Shown piece after piece: positions 17,318 to 17,499 of a DNA stretch of 17,499 nt. The translations under genes and the position numbers were made by a program. This DNA is from Pseudomonadota bacterium (GTDB lineage: Bacteria > Desulfobacterota > Desulfovibrionia > Desulfovibrionales > Desulfovibrionaceae), in assembly GCA_023411815.1 (NCBI GenBank), contig JAEYOJ010000120.1:1-17499 (forward strand), given 5' to 3'. Every line of letters starts with the position of its first letter. Within the stretch, counting starts at the first letter, position 1. Below the pieces are notes generated by a model that saw only the letters and a list, made by a program, of their open reading frames with translations, had not been told where the DNA came from and ran no database searches.

Positions 17318-17499
<182 letters not shown>

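Overview
The window is a high-GC bacterial chromosome segment. It most likely comes from a sulfate-reducing Desulfovibrionales bacterium (Desulfobacterota), something like Desulfocurvibacter (formerly Desulfovibrio) africanus. The clues are an hgcA/hgcB mercury-methylation pair, a short Ros/MucR-type regulator of the desulfovibrio kind, an anaerobic cobalamin-pathway fusion protein, an Fe-S type PurF, and the carB - small membrane protein - purF - kdsD order. The assignment rests on gene content and recall, not on a search.

Layout. (1) 1-3167, plus strand: a leader containing a perfect dyad, then an apparent three-gene operon. It encodes HgcA (corrinoid methyltransferase with five membrane helices), an uncharacterised radical SAM/SPASM protein with a very cysteine-rich tail, and HgcB (2[4Fe-4S] ferredoxin). 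HgcA and HgcB together make methylmercury. The radical SAM gene between them is the best candidate here for an undescribed component. (2) 3213-4205, minus: an arginase-type ureohydrolase, convergent with hgcB and divergent from carB. (3) 4500-10547, plus: carB (pyrimidine/arginine precursor), a two-helix membrane protein, purF (first step of purine synthesis) and kdsD/kpsF (arabinose-5-phosphate isomerase for Kdo), closed by a strong intrinsic terminator at 10626-10664. (4) 10665-12126: gene-poor, more AT-rich DNA around one gene, a Ros/MucR-family regulator. (5) 12127-14865, minus: a fused CobD-CobQ cobalamin enzyme. Its aminotransferase half carries an in-frame insertion of about 57 residues, whose DNA is a cluster of palindromes that looks like a mobile palindromic repeat. 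(6) 15038-15460, minus: a VOC/glyoxalase-fold protein; 15621-16544, plus: a QueG-like double-cluster Fe-S protein. (7) 16657-17499, minus: a DUF2267 protein, then the 3' end of groEL with its intrinsic terminator.

How the genes relate. The corrinoid cofactor needed by HgcA comes from the pathway that includes the CobD-CobQ fusion, although the two loci are about 9 kb apart and I see no cobalamin riboswitch before cobD-cobQ. The central block is housekeeping biosynthesis. I see no CRISPR array, tRNA, rRNA, complete insertion sequence or prophage in the window.
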